DNA of 64,000 nt from an uncultured Oscillospiraceae bacterium (GCA_900542575.1 UQOE01000006.1:1-64000); one strand, 5' to 3'; shown: positions 7,078-14,937, counted from the first letter of the stretch. Translations and numbers: made by a program. Notes: a model not told the origin generated them from the letters alone.

Positions 7078-8547
7078 TTACACCTGTTTGTTTTTCGTCG
7101 GTTCTTCCCACTTTGGCTCTTCGCCGTCGGGCACGAAGTCGGCCGGAACCTCTTCACGGGTGGTATCCGGGTCAATGGACTTCCCCACGTTCAGAGTCTT
7201 CGGGACCTTTTTCGGGCCGGCCTGTCCGGCCTCTTTTCTGGCCGCAGCCCGGACCGCTTCCCGCTCCCGCTGATCCTCCAGCGCCTCCTGCTTCATGACA
7301 AGATACTCCGCCGTCTCTTTGGTGATGACAAAATTGCTGCCGTAGGGATTGATGATAAGCCCGTAGATCTGAGAGGAACCGCGCAGCGTATTGATTAAGT
7401 CAGAAACACCTATGGTCAGAACATAGTCAGACTGCTTGCCAAGCTGAGAGGGGTCGGTAAACAGGGGCATCATAATATGGCCCTGATTGTCGGAGATACA
7501 CTCAATTTCCACGCCGCCGCTGCGCTTTTCACGCTCCAGATTCTGCGAGGGCTTCCGGACCGTCACCAGCACCTCGGTGTTGCTGTCCATCAGCTTGATG
7601 AATTCTTCGAATACAAGGTCTGGCTGCAGCGCACCGTTTCCGGACCGCTCATAGAACTCGTCGATGGCGGTCTCCAGCTTTTTCAGGCCTTTCAGTTCCG
7701 GATTGTAGAATACTTCCGCCTGCCAGCTGTCCTTCGGCCGACAGTCATTCTGGAAGTAAAATGCGTGGAACCGGCGTACCACTTCACCGAGATTCCGGTC
7801 CAGCCGCCGGTAGGCCTCCTGCTCCAGATTTTCCGGAATGCCGAAATAGGCCTCTGCCACGCTGCCGGCCATGGCGGCAATGGTGTCGCTGTCTCCGCCC
7901 ATGGAGACGGCCCGGCGCACGACGTCGACAAAGCCGTTCCCCTCAAAGAAAGCCGCCAGCGCCTCCGGCACCGTGTCCTGGCAGGTTGTGCTGTAAATGT
8001 GGGCTGCCCGGTATTCCCGGACCGATTTTGTCAGGTCATACCCAAATTTCCGCATGAGATAGTTGCGGATATCCTGCTTTTCACAGCCGGCCCGTGCCAG
8101 AAAAATTGCGGCCGCAATGGTCTGTGCTCCCCGGATTCCCTCCGGATGGTTGTGCGTGACCTCCGCGGTCAGCTTCGCCGCATGAAGGGTCTCCTCCAGG
8201 GTCGGGTAGAGCCAGCCGGCCGCCGAGACGCGCATGGCACTGCCGTTGCCGAAGCTCTGATAGGCCGGCGCGCCGTCCGCAATAATCCAGGCCTGGAACA
8301 GCTCGCCGTAGCCGCGGGCAGGATAGGAACGCCCGAAAGCCCGCAGCTGCATCGTCAGCGTATTGGAAACCACATCGTCCTCCCGCTGATAAGAGTCCAT
8401 TAGGCCCTGTGCCACTGCAGCCGTCATAACGGTGTCGTCGGTAAATGTCGACTGGTCGCTGAACAGCGGAAAGTCCGTCGTGCGGATATTGTTTTCCTTC
8501 TGCTCATAGGGAGAGCCGATGATGTCTCCCAGAATAGCACCTAACAT
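7078..8547 (-). CDS. ADP-ribosylglycohydrolase fused to SseB-like domain
   Basis: Residues 1-260 form a DraG/ARH-type ADP-ribosylglycohydrolase, which removes ADP-ribose from proteins or small molecules with two Mg ions. Metal-site motifs are present: TDDTVMT (about 36-42), NGSAMR and GGDSDTIAAMAG (about 218-229). Residues about 310-420 resemble the SseB N-terminal domain (MPLFTD, a SDLINTL stretch, IINPYG), and a charged low-complexity tail follows to 489. The usual glycohydrolase is about 260-300 residues, so this is a fusion. A GGGGGAG site precedes the ATG, and a promoter TTGAAC-17-TATATT lies at 8583-8611. No ADP-ribosyltransferase partner is in the window, so the target is unknown. Confidence 0.85.
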   Translation of the reverse strand: MLGAILGDIIGSPYEQKENNIRTTDFPLFSDQSTFTDDTVMTAAVAQGLMDSYQREDDVVSNTLTMQLRAFGRSYPARGYGELFQAWIIADGAPAYQSFGNGSAMRVSAAGWLYPTLEETLHAAKLTAEVTHNHPEGIRGAQTIAAAIFLARAGCEKQDIRNYLMRKFGYDLTKSVREYRAAHIYSTTCQDTVPEALAAFFEGNGFVDVVRRAVSMGGDSDTIAAMAGSVAEAYFGIPENLEQEAYRRLDRNLGEVVRRFHAFYFQNDCRPKDSWQAEVFYNPELKGLKKLETAIDEFYERSGNGALQPDLVFEEFIKLMDSNTEVLVTVRKPSQNLEREKRSGGVEIECISDNQGHIMMPLFTDPSQLGKQSDYVLTIGVSDLINTLRGSSQIYGLIINPYGSNFVITKETAEYLVMKQEALEDQREREAVRAAARKEAGQAGPKKVPKTLNVGKSIDPDTTREEVPADFVPDGEEPKWEEPTKNKQV

Positions 8548-8582
8548 AAAAGTCTCCCCCGTTCGGAAATATTGACAGTTTC

Positions 8583-8611
8583 AATATAGCAAAAATACAG
8601 ATGTCGTTCAA
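8583..8611 (-). promoter_or_regulatory. Promoter of the ADP-ribosylglycohydrolase fusion gene
   Basis: On the minus strand TTGAAC (8606-8611), 17 bases, TATATT (8583-8588). Confidence 0.65.
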
Positions 8612-8627
8612 CCAGCTTGCCTGCCTC

Positions 8628-8656
8628 AAAAAGACCGCCGTAAGGGCGGTCTTTTT
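8628..8656. terminator. Bidirectional terminator
   Basis: The stem AAAAGACCGCC/GGCGGTCTTTT with a 5-base loop has A and T runs on both sides, so it works on either strand. On the minus strand it ends the deacetylase-glyoxalase-DUF1294 unit. Confidence 0.8.
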
Positions 8657-8670
8657 CTCGCTGTGCTATG

Positions 8671-8946
8671 TCAGGTACAGAGAATAATCAGCAGGATGAC
8701 AAGCTGTACAAACAAGATAGCCGGCACGCCGATAACAAACTTTTTGTGCCGGGTCTTATGGTGAAAGACATACATGCCGCACCAGGCACCGACCGATCCG
8801 CCGACTGCAGCGATAGTCAGGAGCACCCACTCGGGAATACGCCAGGCGCCGCGTCTGGCCCGGCCTTTGTCGAGCCCATAGAGAAAAAAGGCAATGAGAT
8901 TCACCACGGCAAAATAGAGGATGAGTCCGATTTCATAAGGCTTCAT
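8671..8946 (-). CDS. DUF1294-family small membrane protein
   Basis: This 91-residue protein has three hydrophobic stretches and the signature of DUF1294: a DKGRARRGAWRIPE segment after the first membrane span, a GGSVGAW turn and MYVFHHKTRHKKF before the last span. The function of the family is not known. Its ATG overlaps the stop codon of the glyoxalase gene by four bases (ATGA), so the two are translationally coupled and probably in one operon with the upstream deacetylase. Confidence 0.85.
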   Translation of the reverse strand: MKPYEIGLILYFAVVNLIAFFLYGLDKGRARRGAWRIPEWVLLTIAAVGGSVGAWCGMYVFHHKTRHKKFVIGVPAILFVQLVILLIILCT

Positions 8947-9326
8947 TTGGCCGTCCCCGATTCTCCCGGAAGAATTTCAAGCCAGTAGCCATCCGGGTCC
9001 TGAATAAAATAGATGCCCATTGCCGGATTTTCCATGCAGATACAGCCCATCTTCTCATGCAGAGCATGGGCCGCCTCATAGTCGTCGGTCCGGAACGCCA
9101 GATGGAATTCCTCGTCCCCGAGATCATACGGCTCAGTCCGGTCCCGGAGCCAGGTCAGTTCCATCTCAAAGCCGGTCTCCTCATTTCCAATGTAAACGAT
9201 GATAAAAGAGCCGTCCTCTGCAGTTTTCCGCCGCCGCTCCGTCAGCCCAAGGGCCTCTTTGTAAAAGGCAAGCGAGCGTTCCAGGTCCAGGACATTGTAA
9301 TTCTCATGAATCATCTTGAATTTCAT
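8943..9326 (-). CDS. gloA: Glyoxalase I (lactoylglutathione lyase) family protein
   Basis: This 127-residue vicinal-oxygen-chelate protein has two beta-alpha-beta-beta-beta modules. The four metal ligands of bacterial glyoxalase I are all in place: His in MIHENY, Glu in FEMELTW, His in EEFHLAF and Glu in GYWLEILP. The enzyme isomerises the hemithioacetal of methylglyoxal and a thiol, and the E. coli-type enzyme uses nickel. Because most Clostridia lack glutathione the thiol, and so the exact substrate, is uncertain. It lies 12 bases after the deacetylase gene and overlaps the DUF1294 gene. Confidence 0.85.
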   Translation of the reverse strand: MKFKMIHENYNVLDLERSLAFYKEALGLTERRRKTAEDGSFIIVYIGNEETGFEMELTWLRDRTEPYDLGDEEFHLAFRTDDYEAAHALHEKMGCICMENPAMGIYFIQDPDGYWLEILPGESGTAK

Positions 9327-9338
9327 CGGAGTGCCTCC

Positions 9339-10100
9339 TCAGTTGGCAATTTTTTGATGGACAATATATCCGCCCGGCGTCATGGCGCGGAACTGATACC
9401 CGTTCTGCTTTCCCCATTTTATGACGCGATCCATTGCATTGACCGTGTACGGTTTGATATCGTGGCAGAGTACAACCACCTGTTTTTTCCTGCCTGTAGT
9501 ATTGACGATATAGCGGTAAACGCCGTCGGAAGTCGTGACTTCTCCTGCATCGCCTGCCATGGCGTTCCAGTCGGTATAGACGATACCGCGCTGGGCCGCT
9601 CCGCGGGAAAGGCGGGTCATGATGCCTTTGCTGTAGTGGCGGCTGACGGTATTGGAGCTTCCCCCCGGGAAGCGCATCATCGTCGCACGCCGTCCGGTCT
9701 GCTCATAGATGATGTCGTCCATCTTCTTATAGTCGTCCCAGTAGGCCTTCTCACTGGAGTAGATGGTCTTGTAGTTGTGGCTGTAGGAGTGAACCGCTAC
9801 CATGTGGCCCTCCTTTGCCTCCCGCGCAATGCAGCTGCGGTATTTGGGGTATCCGTTCGTAACAAAGAACGTCGCCTTGACGTTATTCTTTTTCAGAATG
9901 TCCAGCAATTTGTCGGTATACGGCCCGGGACCGTCATCAAACGTCAGATACATGACCTTCTCATTTTTATTGTAGCTTCCCTGCGATGTGATAACCACGT
10001 TTCCCATTCCAATGTGATGGACCTCCATGGCAGAGGCGGTCACAGGAAGACAGAACAGGATAAGCGCCATAAGCGCAGAGAGAAGTCGTTTCCATTTCAT
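9339..10100 (-). CDS. Secreted polysaccharide deacetylase (NodB domain)
   Basis: This protein (253 residues) has a signal peptide (MKWKRLL then a hydrophobic core ending near VTASA) and a NodB-fold catalytic domain that removes N-acetyl groups from peptidoglycan, chitin or a related polymer with a divalent metal. All motifs are visible: TFDDGPG, the HSYSH metal pair, RFPGGSSN, DWNAMAGD and LCHD. I chose the ATG at 10098-10100 because AAAGGAG lies upstream and the signal peptide begins there; an ATG at 10205 would add 35 residues that cross the promoter. It heads the unit with glyoxalase and DUF1294. It probably modifies the cell wall. Confidence 0.88.
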   Translation of the reverse strand: MKWKRLLSALMALILFCLPVTASAMEVHHIGMGNVVITSQGSYNKNEKVMYLTFDDGPGPYTDKLLDILKKNNVKATFFVTNGYPKYRSCIAREAKEGHMVAVHSYSHNYKTIYSSEKAYWDDYKKMDDIIYEQTGRRATMMRFPGGSSNTVSRHYSKGIMTRLSRGAAQRGIVYTDWNAMAGDAGEVTTSDGVYRYIVNTTGRKKQVVVLCHDIKPYTVNAMDRVIKWGKQNGYQFRAMTPGGYIVHQKIAN

Positions 10101-10130
10101 TGGGATAAAGCTCCTTTCCAGTAACTGCTT

Positions 10131-10165
10131 TTCTTTATTGTATCGGATTATGCTATAATATTCAA
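10131..10165. promoter_or_regulatory. Overlapping divergent promoters
   Basis: Minus strand, for the deacetylase: TTGAAT (10160-10165), 17 bases, TACAAT (10137-10142). Plus strand, for the small coiled-coil gene: extended -10 TGCTATAAT (10151-10159) with a weak TTCTTT -35 at 10131-10136. The two face each other and cannot both be occupied by RNA polymerase. Confidence 0.6.
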
Positions 10166-10223
10166 AAGTTTCATCCATCCGGACCGAAGAATTCATCGAC
10201 ATCACAGAAAAGGAGATCCGTCA

Positions 10224-10547
10224 ATGCCCGACCTGAAGGAAAAACTGGACGAGACCAAACGACAGCTGGAAGAAGAGGCCCGACGTGCCCGCAATGGGGC
10301 AGCGGGGCAGCGCAGACGGCTGCAGAACCGCATGGAAGAGAGCCGACTGGAAGGGTCGGCCGGTGAAAAGATCGGTGAGCGCGCCCGGGCCATAGGGAAA
10401 AAAGTATCCGATGAAACCCATTCCCTGGAGCAGAAATCCGAGCAGGCCCAGCACAGGCTGAGCGCCGACCTCGACGACCTCTCCGTCAAAGTTGCGGAGG
10501 GCGCGGGGAAACTGGACCGAAAAAAATCGGAAGCCGAATCGGAGTAA
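10224..10547 (+). CDS. Small charged coiled-coil protein of unknown function
   Basis: I do not recognise this 107-residue protein. It is almost wholly Lys, Arg, Glu, Ala and Gln, with no hydrophobic segment, Cys or Pro, and should form a long helix or coiled coil. A strong AAAGGAG site lies upstream of the ATG, an extended -10 promoter lies at 10151-10159, and a terminator follows the stop. These signals favour a real gene over a chance frame. Its divergence from the cell-wall deacetylase is the only hint at a role. Confidence 0.7.
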   Translation: MPDLKEKLDETKRQLEEEARRARNGAAGQRRRLQNRMEESRLEGSAGEKIGERARAIGKKVSDETHSLEQKSEQAQHRLSADLDDLSVKVAEGAGKLDRKKSEAESE

Positions 10548-10552
10548 CAGAC

Positions 10553-10592
10553 AGAAAAAAGCGTGCTGCAGGCAGCCCTGCAGCACGCTTTT
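10553..10592. terminator. Terminator shared by coiled-coil gene and tRNA-Ser
   Basis: A perfect 13-bp stem (10560-10572 with 10577-10589) has a 4-base loop. The minus strand ends in a run of six T, so it terminates tRNA-Ser; the plus strand has a shorter TTT for the coiled-coil gene. Confidence 0.85.
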
Positions 10593-10596
10593 GCGT

Positions 10597-10685
10597 TGGC
10601 GGAGGAGGCGGGATTCGAACCCGCGTGGGCTTGCGCCCAAACTGATTTCGAGTCAGCCCCGTTATGACCACTTCGATACCCCTCC
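10597..10685 (-). tRNA. tRNA-Ser (anticodon CGA)
   Basis: The 89-base gene has a seven-pair acceptor stem (GGAGGGG with CTCCTCC, one G-T pair), a CGA anticodon in the loop of GACTCGAAATC, a long variable arm typical of tRNA-Ser, the T-loop GGTTCGAATCC and an encoded CCA end. It reads the serine codon UCG. A promoter TTGACA-17-TAAAAT (10704-10732) lies just upstream and a strong terminator just downstream, so it is a single-gene unit. Confidence 0.95.
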
Positions 10686-10703
10686 ACGGAGAACGCTCCT
10701 GCT

Positions 10704-10732
10704 ATTTTAGCAAAGAGCCCTCCGGTTGTCAA
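10704..10732 (-). promoter_or_regulatory. Promoter of tRNA-Ser
   Basis: Minus strand TTGACA (10727-10732), 17 bases, TAAAAT (10704-10709), about 12 bases before the predicted tRNA 5' end at 10685 when the start point is counted. Confidence 0.75.
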
Positions 10733-10741
10733 ACGACAATC

Positions 10742-11740
10742 TCAATCCTGATCCGAGGTCCCAGGGTGATTCACGACATTGACCGGAGAACCGCTGAGAT
10801 ATGCCGTAAGATTGGAGACGGTGATATCTACCAGCCGCTCACGGGTTTCCCGCGGCGCCCAGGCGACATGGGGCGTGATGAGACAGTTTTCAATATGAAG
10901 AAGCGGGCTGTCTTCCCGCATTGGCTCCTGTTCCAGGACGTCCAGAGCCGCACCGCTCAGAAGGCCGCTGTTCAGAGCAGCTGCCAGTGCCTCCTCATCG
11001 ATGATGGGGCCGCGGGCGGTGTTAATCAGATAGGCGCCCTCTTTCATCTTGGCAAAGGTCTCATCGCCGAACAGCTTTTCCGACTCCTCGTTCAGCGGAC
11101 AATGGATGGAGACCACGTCCGATTCCGCCAGCAGATCGTCCAGCGGGACAAACTCCGCGAGGGAACCTTCCCGGTGTTCGCCGGGCTCCAGGCCGCGGCA
11201 ATTGGTACGGCTGTAGGCCAGGACCCGCATGCCAAATGCTTTGGCAATTCCGGCCACCTTCTGTCCGATACGGCCGAAGCCGATCAGCCCCATGGTCTTT
11301 CCGGAGAGCTCGGTCTGATCATAGACAAAGCAGGAGAACTGTTTAGCACGGATCCACTCCCCTTCCTGTACAAAATTGTTATAGGCATGGACCTGCGAAC
11401 AGTGCTCAAGGAGCAGGGCAAAGACGTGCTGTGCCACCGCATCTGTAGAATAGGCAGGTGCGTTGCAGACGGTAATTCCGTGGGCGTCACAGTAATTTAG
11501 ATCGATATTATTATAGCCGGTCGCGCACTCCCCGATGTATTTCAGCTGCTTTGCACCCTGCAGCAGTTCGGCATCTGCAATGACCTTATTGATAATGAAA
11601 ATATCAGCATCCTGCAGTTCCCGCACAATGGCCTCCCGGTCGGTGTGATCTACGAGAACCAGTTCCCCGAACTCTTCGAACACGCTGGTGTCCACGTCGC
11701 CCTTAGTCAGGGTCTCCCGTTCGGGCATTACAATTTTCAT
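10742..11740 (-). CDS. D-2-hydroxyacid dehydrogenase
   Basis: This 332-residue protein has the two-domain fold of NAD-dependent D-2-hydroxyacid dehydrogenases. The nucleotide motif is GFGRIGQKVAG (about residue 155), followed by the catalytic Arg in NTARGPIIDEEAL, Glu in DVLEQEP and His in TPHVAW. Proteins of this length and type act on hydroxypyruvate/glycerate or similar short 2-hydroxy acids; the AYSTDAVAQHVFALLLE helix resembles glycerate dehydrogenase (HprA). The substrate cannot be fixed. It is divergent from a small gene across a region with a perfect palindrome. Confidence 0.9.
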   Translation of the reverse strand: MKIVMPERETLTKGDVDTSVFEEFGELVLVDHTDREAIVRELQDADIFIINKVIADAELLQGAKQLKYIGECATGYNNIDLNYCDAHGITVCNAPAYSTDAVAQHVFALLLEHCSQVHAYNNFVQEGEWIRAKQFSCFVYDQTELSGKTMGLIGFGRIGQKVAGIAKAFGMRVLAYSRTNCRGLEPGEHREGSLAEFVPLDDLLAESDVVSIHCPLNEESEKLFGDETFAKMKEGAYLINTARGPIIDEEALAAALNSGLLSGAALDVLEQEPMREDSPLLHIENCLITPHVAWAPRETRERLVDITVSNLTAYLSGSPVNVVNHPGTSDQD

Positions 11741-11778
11741 GTCTTTGTTCCGACTCCTTTTCAGATAAGATTAGAGAT

Positions 11779-11844
11779 AGCGTATCAAAAATACGGCGGC
11801 ACGTCAATTTCAAAATTGACAGTCCCCAATCCGGTCTTTATAAT
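11779..11844. promoter_or_regulatory. Divergent promoters sharing an 8-bp palindrome
   Basis: Plus strand: full consensus TTGACA (11816-11821), 17 bases, TATAAT (11839-11844). Minus strand, for the hydroxyacid dehydrogenase: TTGACG (11802-11807), 17 bases, TACGCT (11779-11784). The palindrome GTCAATTT-CA-AAATTGAC (11803-11820) covers both -35 boxes and could bind a dimeric regulator or be a by-product of back-to-back TTGAC boxes. Confidence 0.65.
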
Positions 11845-11877
11845 ATGTATATTATACCGAATTCGGAGGACAGAATT

Positions 11878-12153
11878 ATGGGCGAAACGACGGAGCAGCT
11901 CCGCGGCCTTGCCGCCAGAGCGAAGAAATTGGGACGACAGGGCTTCCAGACTTACCTGGAAATGGTCGACAAAGTTCTGGACAGCATTGCCGGACTGGCT
12001 GCAGATCAAAAGTCCCGCGTGTCGCAGTGGTGTGCCGGAGTTCTGAACAATAAAACCGTCCGTACCGCTGCCCCGTATACGGTCCTTGGGGCCTTTGCAT
12101 TGGACGTCGTTCTGCTGGCCGTTGAGCCGTTTCAGAAAAGGCGAAAAAAATAA
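11878..12153 (+). CDS. Small protein of unknown function
   Basis: I do not recognise this 91-residue protein. It has an amphipathic, basic N-terminal half, a hydrophobic stretch near the C-terminus (about residues 66-84, VLGAFALDVVLLAV) and a KRRKK tail, so it may be a small membrane-associated protein. The start is the ATG at 11878 with GGAGG eight bases upstream. An in-frame ATG at 11845 would lie before the expected transcription start of the consensus promoter at 11816-11844. A terminator follows, so it is probably a one-gene transcript made at a high rate. Confidence 0.75.
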   Translation: MGETTEQLRGLAARAKKLGRQGFQTYLEMVDKVLDSIAGLAADQKSRVSQWCAGVLNNKTVRTAAPYTVLGAFALDVVLLAVEPFQKRRKK

Positions 12154-12164
12154 TGCAAACCGAT

Positions 12165-12192
12165 AGCCGTCGGCCCCTGGCCGGCGGCTTTT
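12165..12192 (+). terminator. Terminator before obg
   Basis: An 11-bp stem with one G-T pair (12165-12175 with 12179-12189) and a very short loop is followed by TTT. Confidence 0.55.
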
Positions 12193-12210
12193 CTCCGCCC
12201 GGAACGGCCA

Positions 12211-12239
12211 TTGACAAGGGCATCGTTCTGGACTATTAT
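12211..12239 (+). promoter_or_regulatory. Promoter of obg
   Basis: TTGACA (12211-12216), 17 bases, TATTAT (12234-12239), 40 bases before the obg start codon. Confidence 0.75.
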
Positions 12240-12279
12240 GGGTTCAATTTTTATTCTGATCGAAATTTGGAGGTCTGTC

Positions 12280-13554
12280 ATGTTTGTGGACACTGCGAAA
12301 ATCACGGTTAAAGCGGGCGACGGCGGCAACGGTGCCGTCGCGTTCCACCGCGAAAAATACGTCGCCAGCGGCGGACCGGACGGAGGAGACGGCGGCCGCG
12401 GCGGAAACATTATTTTCCGCGTCGACACCTCTCTCTCCTCTCTGTCGGATTTCCGCTACCGCCGAAAATTCAAAGCCAAAAACGGAGAACCCGGAAAAGG
12501 CGGAAACAAGAGCGGCCGCAAGGGAGAAGACCTCTATATTTCTGTCCCCAAAGGCACTATCATTAAAGAGGCCACAACCGGGACGGTACTGGCGGATCTC
12601 TCCGACGATACGGAATTCCTTGCAGCACACGGCGGAAAGGGCGGCTGGGGCAACCGGCACTTTGCAACTGCCACACGCCAGACTCCGCGGTTTGCCAAAG
12701 ACGGTATGCCCGGGGAGGAGTGGGATCTTCAGCTGGAGCTGAAACTGCTCGCCGACGTCGGCCTGCTCGGCTATCCCAACGTCGGGAAGTCCTCTCTGAT
12801 CTCCGTCTGCAGCGAGGCCAAGCCCATTATCGGCGACTACCACTTTACCACGATTATCCCTGTCCTCGGCGTCGTCACCATGGGCGAAGGGAACTCCTTC
12901 GTCATGGCCGACATCCCCGGCCTCATCGACGGCGCCGCCGACGGCGTCGGACTCGGCCACGAGTTCCTGCGCCACGTGGAGCGCTGCCGCATGCTCATCC
13001 ACATCGTCGATGTCGCGGGCTCCGAAGGCCGCGACCCCATTCAGGACTTCGATTCGCTGAACCTTGAACTGAAGAAGTACAACCCTGAGATGGCAAAACT
13101 GCCGCAGATTGTCGCCGGCAACAAGATTGATATGGCAAGCGACGAGCAGATTGAAACTTTTAAAAACTATGTCGAGTCGAAAGGCTATTCCTATTACAGC
13201 ATCTGCGCACCCATCAAAGAAGGTACAAAGGAGCTGATGAACGCCACCTGGAACATGCTTTCTACGCTCCCGCCGGTCAAACACTATGAGAGCCACGAGA
13301 TTCCCATGGAAGTGGTGCTGAGCAAGAAAAAAGATACCGGCTTTCAGATTCGCGTGGAGGACGGCGTCTACATTATCGAGGCGGAGTGGCTCGCCGGAAT
13401 TCTTCAGAAAATCGACTACGATGACTACTCCTCTATGCAGTATCTGCAGCATGTCCTGAAAACCAGCGGAATCGACGACGCCCTCCGGGAAAAAGGAATT
13501 CAGGACGGCGACACCGTCAGTATCTACGATATGGAATTTGAGTATCTCGCCTGA
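12280..13554 (+). CDS. obg: Ribosome-associated GTPase Obg
   Basis: Obg is an essential GTPase that helps mature the large ribosomal subunit and links it to stress signalling. The 424-residue protein shows the glycine-rich Obg fold (residues about 1-158), the G domain with GYPNVGKSSL, a FTT switch, DIPGLIDGA and NKID, and the C-terminal OCT domain seen in Firmicutes. The ATG at 12280 has GGAGG seven bases upstream and begins MFVDTAKI, the family's usual opening; upstream in-frame codons lie in the promoter. It is followed by mrnC with 13 bases between them. Confidence 0.97.
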   Translation: MFVDTAKITVKAGDGGNGAVAFHREKYVASGGPDGGDGGRGGNIIFRVDTSLSSLSDFRYRRKFKAKNGEPGKGGNKSGRKGEDLYISVPKGTIIKEATTGTVLADLSDDTEFLAAHGGKGGWGNRHFATATRQTPRFAKDGMPGEEWDLQLELKLLADVGLLGYPNVGKSSLISVCSEAKPIIGDYHFTTIIPVLGVVTMGEGNSFVMADIPGLIDGAADGVGLGHEFLRHVERCRMLIHIVDVAGSEGRDPIQDFDSLNLELKKYNPEMAKLPQIVAGNKIDMASDEQIETFKNYVESKGYSYYSICAPIKEGTKELMNATWNMLSTLPPVKHYESHEIPMEVVLSKKKDTGFQIRVEDGVYIIEAEWLAGILQKIDYDDYSSMQYLQHVLKTSGIDDALREKGIQDGDTVSIYDMEFEYLA

Positions 13555-13567
13555 AGAAGGAGGCCAA

Positions 13568-13975
13568 ATGGACCGTTTTTTATCCACTGACGTTGACCCC
13601 AACCTCCTGAGTCCTCTGGACCTCGCTTTCATCGGCGACTGTGTCTACGAACTCTTTGTCCGCGAGGCACTGGTCACAGAGGCCAATCGTCCGACCTCGG
13701 AGCTGCACCGCGAAAAGGTCAAACTGGTCAACGCCAACGCCCAGGAAGCCGCTGCCCATGAGATTTCCCAGTTTCTCACGGAGGAGGAAAAGAATATCTA
13801 CCGCCGTGGGCGCAACGCCCATACCCACCACACTCCGAAGAATATGAGTCACCGCAGTTATCACGCCGCCACCGGGTTTGAGGCGCTTTTCGGCTATCTC
13901 TACCTGAAAGGAGACCTTAACCGGCTGCGGGAGCTGTTTTCCATTATTTACCATGGACAACATGATCAAAACTAA
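13568..13975 (+). CDS. mrnC: Mini-ribonuclease III
   Basis: Mini-III is an RNase III catalytic domain without a double-stranded-RNA-binding domain and matures 23S rRNA in Firmicutes. This 135-residue protein carries the LAFIGDCVYELFVR segment with acidic metal ligands and the second acidic motif in GFEALFGYLYLKGD. The ATG at 13568 has AAGGAGG upstream. It lies 13 bases after obg and is likely transcribed with it; both products act on the large ribosomal subunit. Confidence 0.93.
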   Translation: MDRFLSTDVDPNLLSPLDLAFIGDCVYELFVREALVTEANRPTSELHREKVKLVNANAQEAAAHEISQFLTEEEKNIYRRGRNAHTHHTPKNMSHRSYHAATGFEALFGYLYLKGDLNRLRELFSIIYHGQHDQN

Positions 13976-13982
13976 TTATAAT
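13954..13982 (+). promoter_or_regulatory. Promoter of yebC
   Basis: TGGACA (13954-13959), 17 bases, TATAAT (13977-13982). The -35 lies inside the end of mrnC. Confidence 0.65.
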
Positions 13983-14019
13983 AATTTAGTTATTGAAAAT
14001 TTATAGGGAGGAAGCAACC

Positions 14020-14766
14020 ATGTCAGGTCATTCCAAATGGAGCACCATCAAACGTAAAAAAGAAAAAACCGATGGTGCACGTGCTAAAGTCTTTACAAAA
14101 ATTGGCCGTGAACTTGCCGTCGCCGTGAAGCAGGGAGGTCCTGACCCCTCTTCCAACTCCAAGCTGAAAGACGCCATTGCCAAGGCCAAGGCCGCCAATA
14201 TTCCGAACGACAATATTGACCGCGCCATTAAAAAAGCTGCCGGCGACTCCGAGGGCGACAACTACGAGTCCATCATGTATGAGGGATATGGTCCTTCCGG
14301 CATTGCTGTCATCGTTGAGACCCTGACGGACAACCGCAACCGTACTGCCGGTTCCGTGCGTCATTACTTCGACAAGTACGGCGGGAATATGGGCCAGAGC
14401 GGCTGCGTCTCTTTCATGTTTGAGCGCTATGGCGTCATTGCCGTTGAAAAAGAGGACGTCGACGAAGACGCCCTGATGGAGGCCGCCATCGACGCCGGCG
14501 CCACCGACTTCCTGTCGGACGATGACGATGTCTATGAAATCCGCACCGAACCCAATGACCTCGGCACGGTCCGCGATGCTCTTGAGGAAAAAGGCTACAA
14601 ATTCGTCAACGCAGATGTCGAATACATCCCCTCCAGCTATGTCAAGCTGACCGATGAGGGCGACCTGAAAAACATGTCCAACATGATTGATATGTTCGAT
14701 GAGGACGACGATGTCCAGGCCGTCTGGCACAACTGGGAGAACGTCGAAGACGCCGAAAATCTGTAA
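14020..14766 (+). CDS. yebC: YebC/PmpR family protein
   Basis: This 248-residue protein begins MSGHSKWSTIKRKK, the hallmark of the YebC/PmpR/TACO1 family, and continues with the KLKDAIAKAKAANIPNDNIDRAIKKA and YEGYGPSG segments. Members were first described as transcription regulators. Recent work ties family members to translation, where they ease stalling on proline-rich stretches. An AGGGAGG site precedes the ATG at 14020. It has its own promoter and is followed by a terminator. Confidence 0.95.
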   Translation: MSGHSKWSTIKRKKEKTDGARAKVFTKIGRELAVAVKQGGPDPSSNSKLKDAIAKAKAANIPNDNIDRAIKKAAGDSEGDNYESIMYEGYGPSGIAVIVETLTDNRNRTAGSVRHYFDKYGGNMGQSGCVSFMFERYGVIAVEKEDVDEDALMEAAIDAGATDFLSDDDDVYEIRTEPNDLGTVRDALEEKGYKFVNADVEYIPSSYVKLTDEGDLKNMSNMIDMFDEDDDVQAVWHNWENVEDAENL

Positions 14767-14785
14767 TCCCGCTGACACAAACGAA

Positions 14786-14833
14786 AGAGCTGTGCTGCAG
14801 AGCTCCATTCTGCAGTACGGCTCCTTTTCTTTT
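14786..14833 (+). terminator. Terminator after yebC
   Basis: An imperfect hairpin built on CTGCAGA/TCTGCAG with outer GAGC/GCTC pairing is followed by CTTTTCTTTTT. Confidence 0.7.
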
Positions 14834-14885
14834 TCGACGGGTGCTGCAGCGGGAAAGCTTCGCTGCGCCAGGGTTATACAGTTAT

Positions 14886-14937
14886 AGGTTATGCAAAAAA
14901 ATGCACCCCTGCAGGAACCCTGCAGCGGGTGTATTTT
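14886..14937 (-). terminator. Terminator after the small membrane protein gene
   Basis: The stem CACCCCTGCAGG/CCTGCAGCGGGTG has a very short loop and, on the minus strand, a run of seven T. The stretch 14834-14885 between the two terminators holds nothing I can recognise. Confidence 0.75.

Noticed and set aside
12244..13632. A 462-codon frame antisense to obg
   Set aside because: obg is certain on the plus strand. The antisense frame is repetitive Asp/Val/Ala text from Obg's glycine-rich codons.
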